Below the pieces are notes generated by a model. The model was not told the DNA's origin. It was given only the letters and a program-made list of their open reading frames with translations, and did not search any database. A program made the translations under genes and the position numbers. Below, one piece after another: positions 62,801 to 64,000 of a stretch of 64,000 nucleotides of DNA (positions are counted from its first letter, which is position 1; every line of letters begins with the position of its first letter). The stretch is from Nostoc sp. CHAB 5844 (GTDB lineage Bacteria > Cyanobacteriota > Cyanobacteriia > Cyanobacteriales > Nostocaceae), in contig NZ_JAIVFW010000034.1 in assembly GCF_020829595.1 (NCBI RefSeq), positions 1-64,000 of the forward strand, read 5' to 3'.

Positions 62801-64000
62801 ATTTATCGAATGATGTGATCAATTATGCTTTAGTGCAGAACCAGCCAGTCACTATTGGCTCAACAGTTTTTGCTAATATTGGCAGTGATAACAACTTTGT
62901 GATTGGGCCAAGAGACGTTGATCTCTATCGCTTTGTGCCAACTTTCACTGGTAGAGTGCGAATTCGCACCAGTACCTACGAAGAATTTAGTGCTGATACC
63001 TTCCTACGTTTCTTTAATGCTAATGGTACTGAAATTGCCTTTAATAACAATGAAAATGGTAATACCAGAGGCAGTTATTTAGAAGTTCAAGTCACAGCTG
63101 GCAATCAATATTATATCGGCGTAAACGGTTACAGTTCTCAAGCGCGTAATTATAATCCTGTTACTGGTACTGGAGCCGTTGCAGGTAGTCAGGGCAACTA
63201 TTCCCTCACACTCACGCAAGTTCCCAGGATTACCCTAGCTGTATCACCAAGCAGGGTTGCTGAAAATGGCACTCCCAACTTAATTTACACCTTCACCAGA
63301 ACTGGCAGTACTGCTAATCCCCTGACAGTGAGTTATGGCGTTGCTGGCACAGCCACTTTCAACACCGACTATACTCAAATTGGTGCTGCCAGTTTCACTA
63401 GCACAACTGGCACAATTACTTTTGCGGCGGGTGCAAGTAGAGCAACTTTGACTATTAACCCGAAAGCAGACACCACCATCGAAAATAACGAAACTGTTGC
63501 GATCGCTTTAGCTTCTAGAACTAGTTACACTGTAGGTACAACTACTGCGGTGACAGGAACCATCCTCAATGATGACACCGCACTGTCGATTAATGATATT
63601 ACTGTTGTTGAAGGACAAACTTCATCAGCAGTTTTGACAGTCAGCCTTAGCCGAGCATCAAGTCAAACTGTCAGAGTTAATTACACCACAATTCCAGGGA
63701 CTGCCACCGCTAGTTCCGACTACACAACTCGCAGTGGAACACTAACTTTTGCCCCTAATACCACCACCGCAACGATCGCAATTCCCATCGTTAATAATAC
63801 AGTCAACGAAGCCAACGAAACATTCCGAGTTACACTTTCTAGCCCGACAAATGCTACCCTGCAAAAAGCCACCGGCACGGTGACGATTACAGACACCTTG
63901 CAATCTAGTAGCACAATTACCTTACCCACAGGAGTCGAAAATTTAACTCTCATCGGCACGGGAAATATTAACGGTACAGGCAACAGTGGCAACAATATTC
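59821..64000 (+). CDS. Large S8 (subtilisin-like) serine protease with PPC and Calx-beta domains, partial
   Basis: An uninterrupted frame of 1393 codons that runs off the right edge. Residues ~1-160 form a leader domain containing LLEEIGHFIDAQ (101-112), a degenerate zincin-like motif. The S8 domain follows with catalytic Asp200 (VAVLDTGLD), His242 (GSHGTHVAGTVG), oxyanion Asn343 (TAAGND) and Ser432 (AGTSQASPHVAGAVALL). Next are four pre-peptidase C-terminal (PPC) like domains (about 520-1135), each with DVDxFRF/DLYRFVP and Y(Y)xGVSGYxNxNYNP motifs. Two Calx-beta domains (about 1135-1360; TATxxxDYT, GTxTFAxGxxxATxxI, E..ET..V.L) come after, then the beginning of a GVENLTLIGTGNINGTGNSGNNI segment, as in RTX-type Ca-binding repeats. 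No signal peptide is seen, which fits type I secretion through C-terminal RTX repeats, but the C-terminus lies outside. All catalytic residues are intact. Confidence 0.9.
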   Translation, partial: MNLVLQPVLTLTYNQLSAFSEFENFWNVFDTVFGTQYNRTSATSLRSQWQTGDFSQLPQIEIISSSILGNASGAYAISTNKIYLADSFLATATPAAVSAVLLEEIGHFIDAQINRTDRPGDEGAIFAALVQGSALSDGELQQLTAEDDSAVITVDAQTIQIEQAVIGANAAFDLIGLTQLRNDPLFAGIDGSGFTVAVLDTGLDATNTRISPNFRAFADFVDGGSNPTIITNASNTYDSGSHGTHVAGTVGARDENIGVATDVGLIGLRAIGPFSALRNALQWVLDNRSQYNIIAVNMSLGARNIFLTNNSDIEAEGGILTEINDIINRLEAAGVTIVTAAGNDYFTEQKPGVSFPAISSTINVGAVWQDGVNSGVQFQSGDIDYTTGADRLTSFSQRLDDVSNIYDTLFAPGAFITSTVPGGGTDRSAGTSQASPHVAGAVALLQEAALQFGGRLLTPTEIVSILRSTADIIFDGDDEDDNVVNTNTSYRRLNIYNAITEIRNRFGQVAPPPPGGGVGDANGTITGAYRVTTLDGSPIDLILGSIGTDGGTTQIGNKDVDIFRFEVAVAGTVTIELASNPDNPNDFDTFVRLFNSSGSQLAFDDDSGAGSFSRLQVTLNPGVYYAGVSGYNNANYNPNVAGSGVAAATGNYSIQFSLSNTDLNGLLQNAVDISLGSTIDPYSFQNGSIGADYGEPVGTGDVDLYKVIVPDNGILYIDIDTPFDSGYVDSYLRLFDADGNQAFFEDTGEIIISDDDLSFDANEFTEFTDPIYPGLVFEDPTDRTYYYGHTTDSFLAGGVRRGEVYYIGISDFANQNYNTQNRNNRSTAGTGGLYNLTVQFINNDRDGSIAQAIPNLALPITNRSGTIGVDTDSQTGRTFQVGDLDVDFVRIRAASAGILELDVDSYSNASITTPVDTVLSIFDVEGNLLAENDDTNGLDPLLQYRIQANTDYFVAVSGYGNSNFDPLILGSGTPGDTGQYIFNSRLLSTSQAGNLSNDVINYALVQNQPVTIGSTVFANIGSDNNFVIGPRDVDLYRFVPTFTGRVRIRTSTYEEFSADTFLRFFNANGTEIAFNNNENGNTRGSYLEVQVTAGNQYYIGVNGYSSQARNYNPVTGTGAVAGSQGNYSLTLTQVPRITLAVSPSRVAENGTPNLIYTFTRTGSTANPLTVSYGVAGTATFNTDYTQIGAASFTSTTGTITFAAGASRATLTINPKADTTIENNETVAIALASRTSYTVGTTTAVTGTILNDDTALSINDITVVEGQTSSAVLTVSLSRASSQTVRVNYTTIPGTATASSDYTTRSGTLTFAPNTTTATIAIPIVNNTVNEANETFRVTLSSPTNATLQKATGTVTITDTLQSSSTITLPTGVENLTLIGTGNINGTGNSGNNI

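Overview
The window is a 64-kb piece of a cyanobacterial chromosome, most likely from a filamentous heterocyst-type lineage (Nostocales: Nostoc, Calothrix, Tolypothrix and relatives). Evidence: photosystem II psbX next to ycf66, a high-light-inducible protein, a cyAbrB regulator, cyanobacterial ccsA and chorismate lyase, very frequent HIP1 octamers (GCGATCGC), dispersed heptanucleotide tandem repeats between genes, and a chemotaxis-like operon whose gene order matches the hmp (hormogonium motility and polysaccharide) locus of Nostoc punctiforme. No species can be named from the sequence alone.

Layout. 1-5.5 kb: a truncated restriction-endonuclease-like gene, an FAD oxidoreductase, a pentapeptide/TPR secreted protein, a Uma2-family protein and a frameshifted Rpn-like pseudogene. 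5.6-18.5 kb: the hmp-like locus, hmpA-B-C-D-E on the minus strand and the coiled-coil hmpF diverging on the plus strand. 18.7-24.5 kb: tilS, ccsA, a DUF3352 protein, chorismate lyase and tRNA-Leu(GAG). 24.9-31 kb: accC, two small toxin-antitoxin-like modules, a YggT protein, psbX (39 codons), ycf66 and two tandem paralogous TolB-like lipoproteins. 31-37 kb: sdhB, a 1.4-kb gap, cyAbrB, a CPBP protease, a secreted protein built on 33-bp repeats with a 1-nt frameshift, and an L,D-transpeptidase. 37-43.6 kb: the cytochrome c oxidase locus, ctaB-ctaA diverging from ctaC-D-E with a clear terminator. 43.6-51 kb: WD40 protein, Hli protein, alanine dehydrogenase, RsgA, DUF72 and a membrane GUN4-domain protein. 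51.3-54.9 kb: an accessory stretch of decaying small genes (XRE remnant, DUF433/DUF5615 pair cut by a small inverted-repeat element, orphan DUF433, HNH nuclease with an in-frame stop, a partial gene duplicate). 54.9-59 kb: a DUF1537 kinase and minC-D-E. 59.8 kb to the right edge: the start of a very large S8 protease with PPC and Calx-beta domains, running off the window.

How the genes work together. The hmp products would form a chemosensory array (receptor HmpD, adaptor HmpC, kinase HmpE, regulators HmpA/HmpB) with HmpF acting at type IV pili. ctaA/ctaB make heme A for the ctaCDE aa3 oxidase. MinCDE place the division septum. The rest are mostly single housekeeping genes separated by repeat-rich spacers.

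I did not find a clearly new multi-gene system. The most notable signals are the acidic, dileucine-like motif-rich linkers in HmpE/HmpD, the frameshifted 33-bp repeat gene, a duplicated mazF tail, the element-interrupted toxin gene, the extended MinC, and the multidomain protease with a degenerate zincin-like motif.
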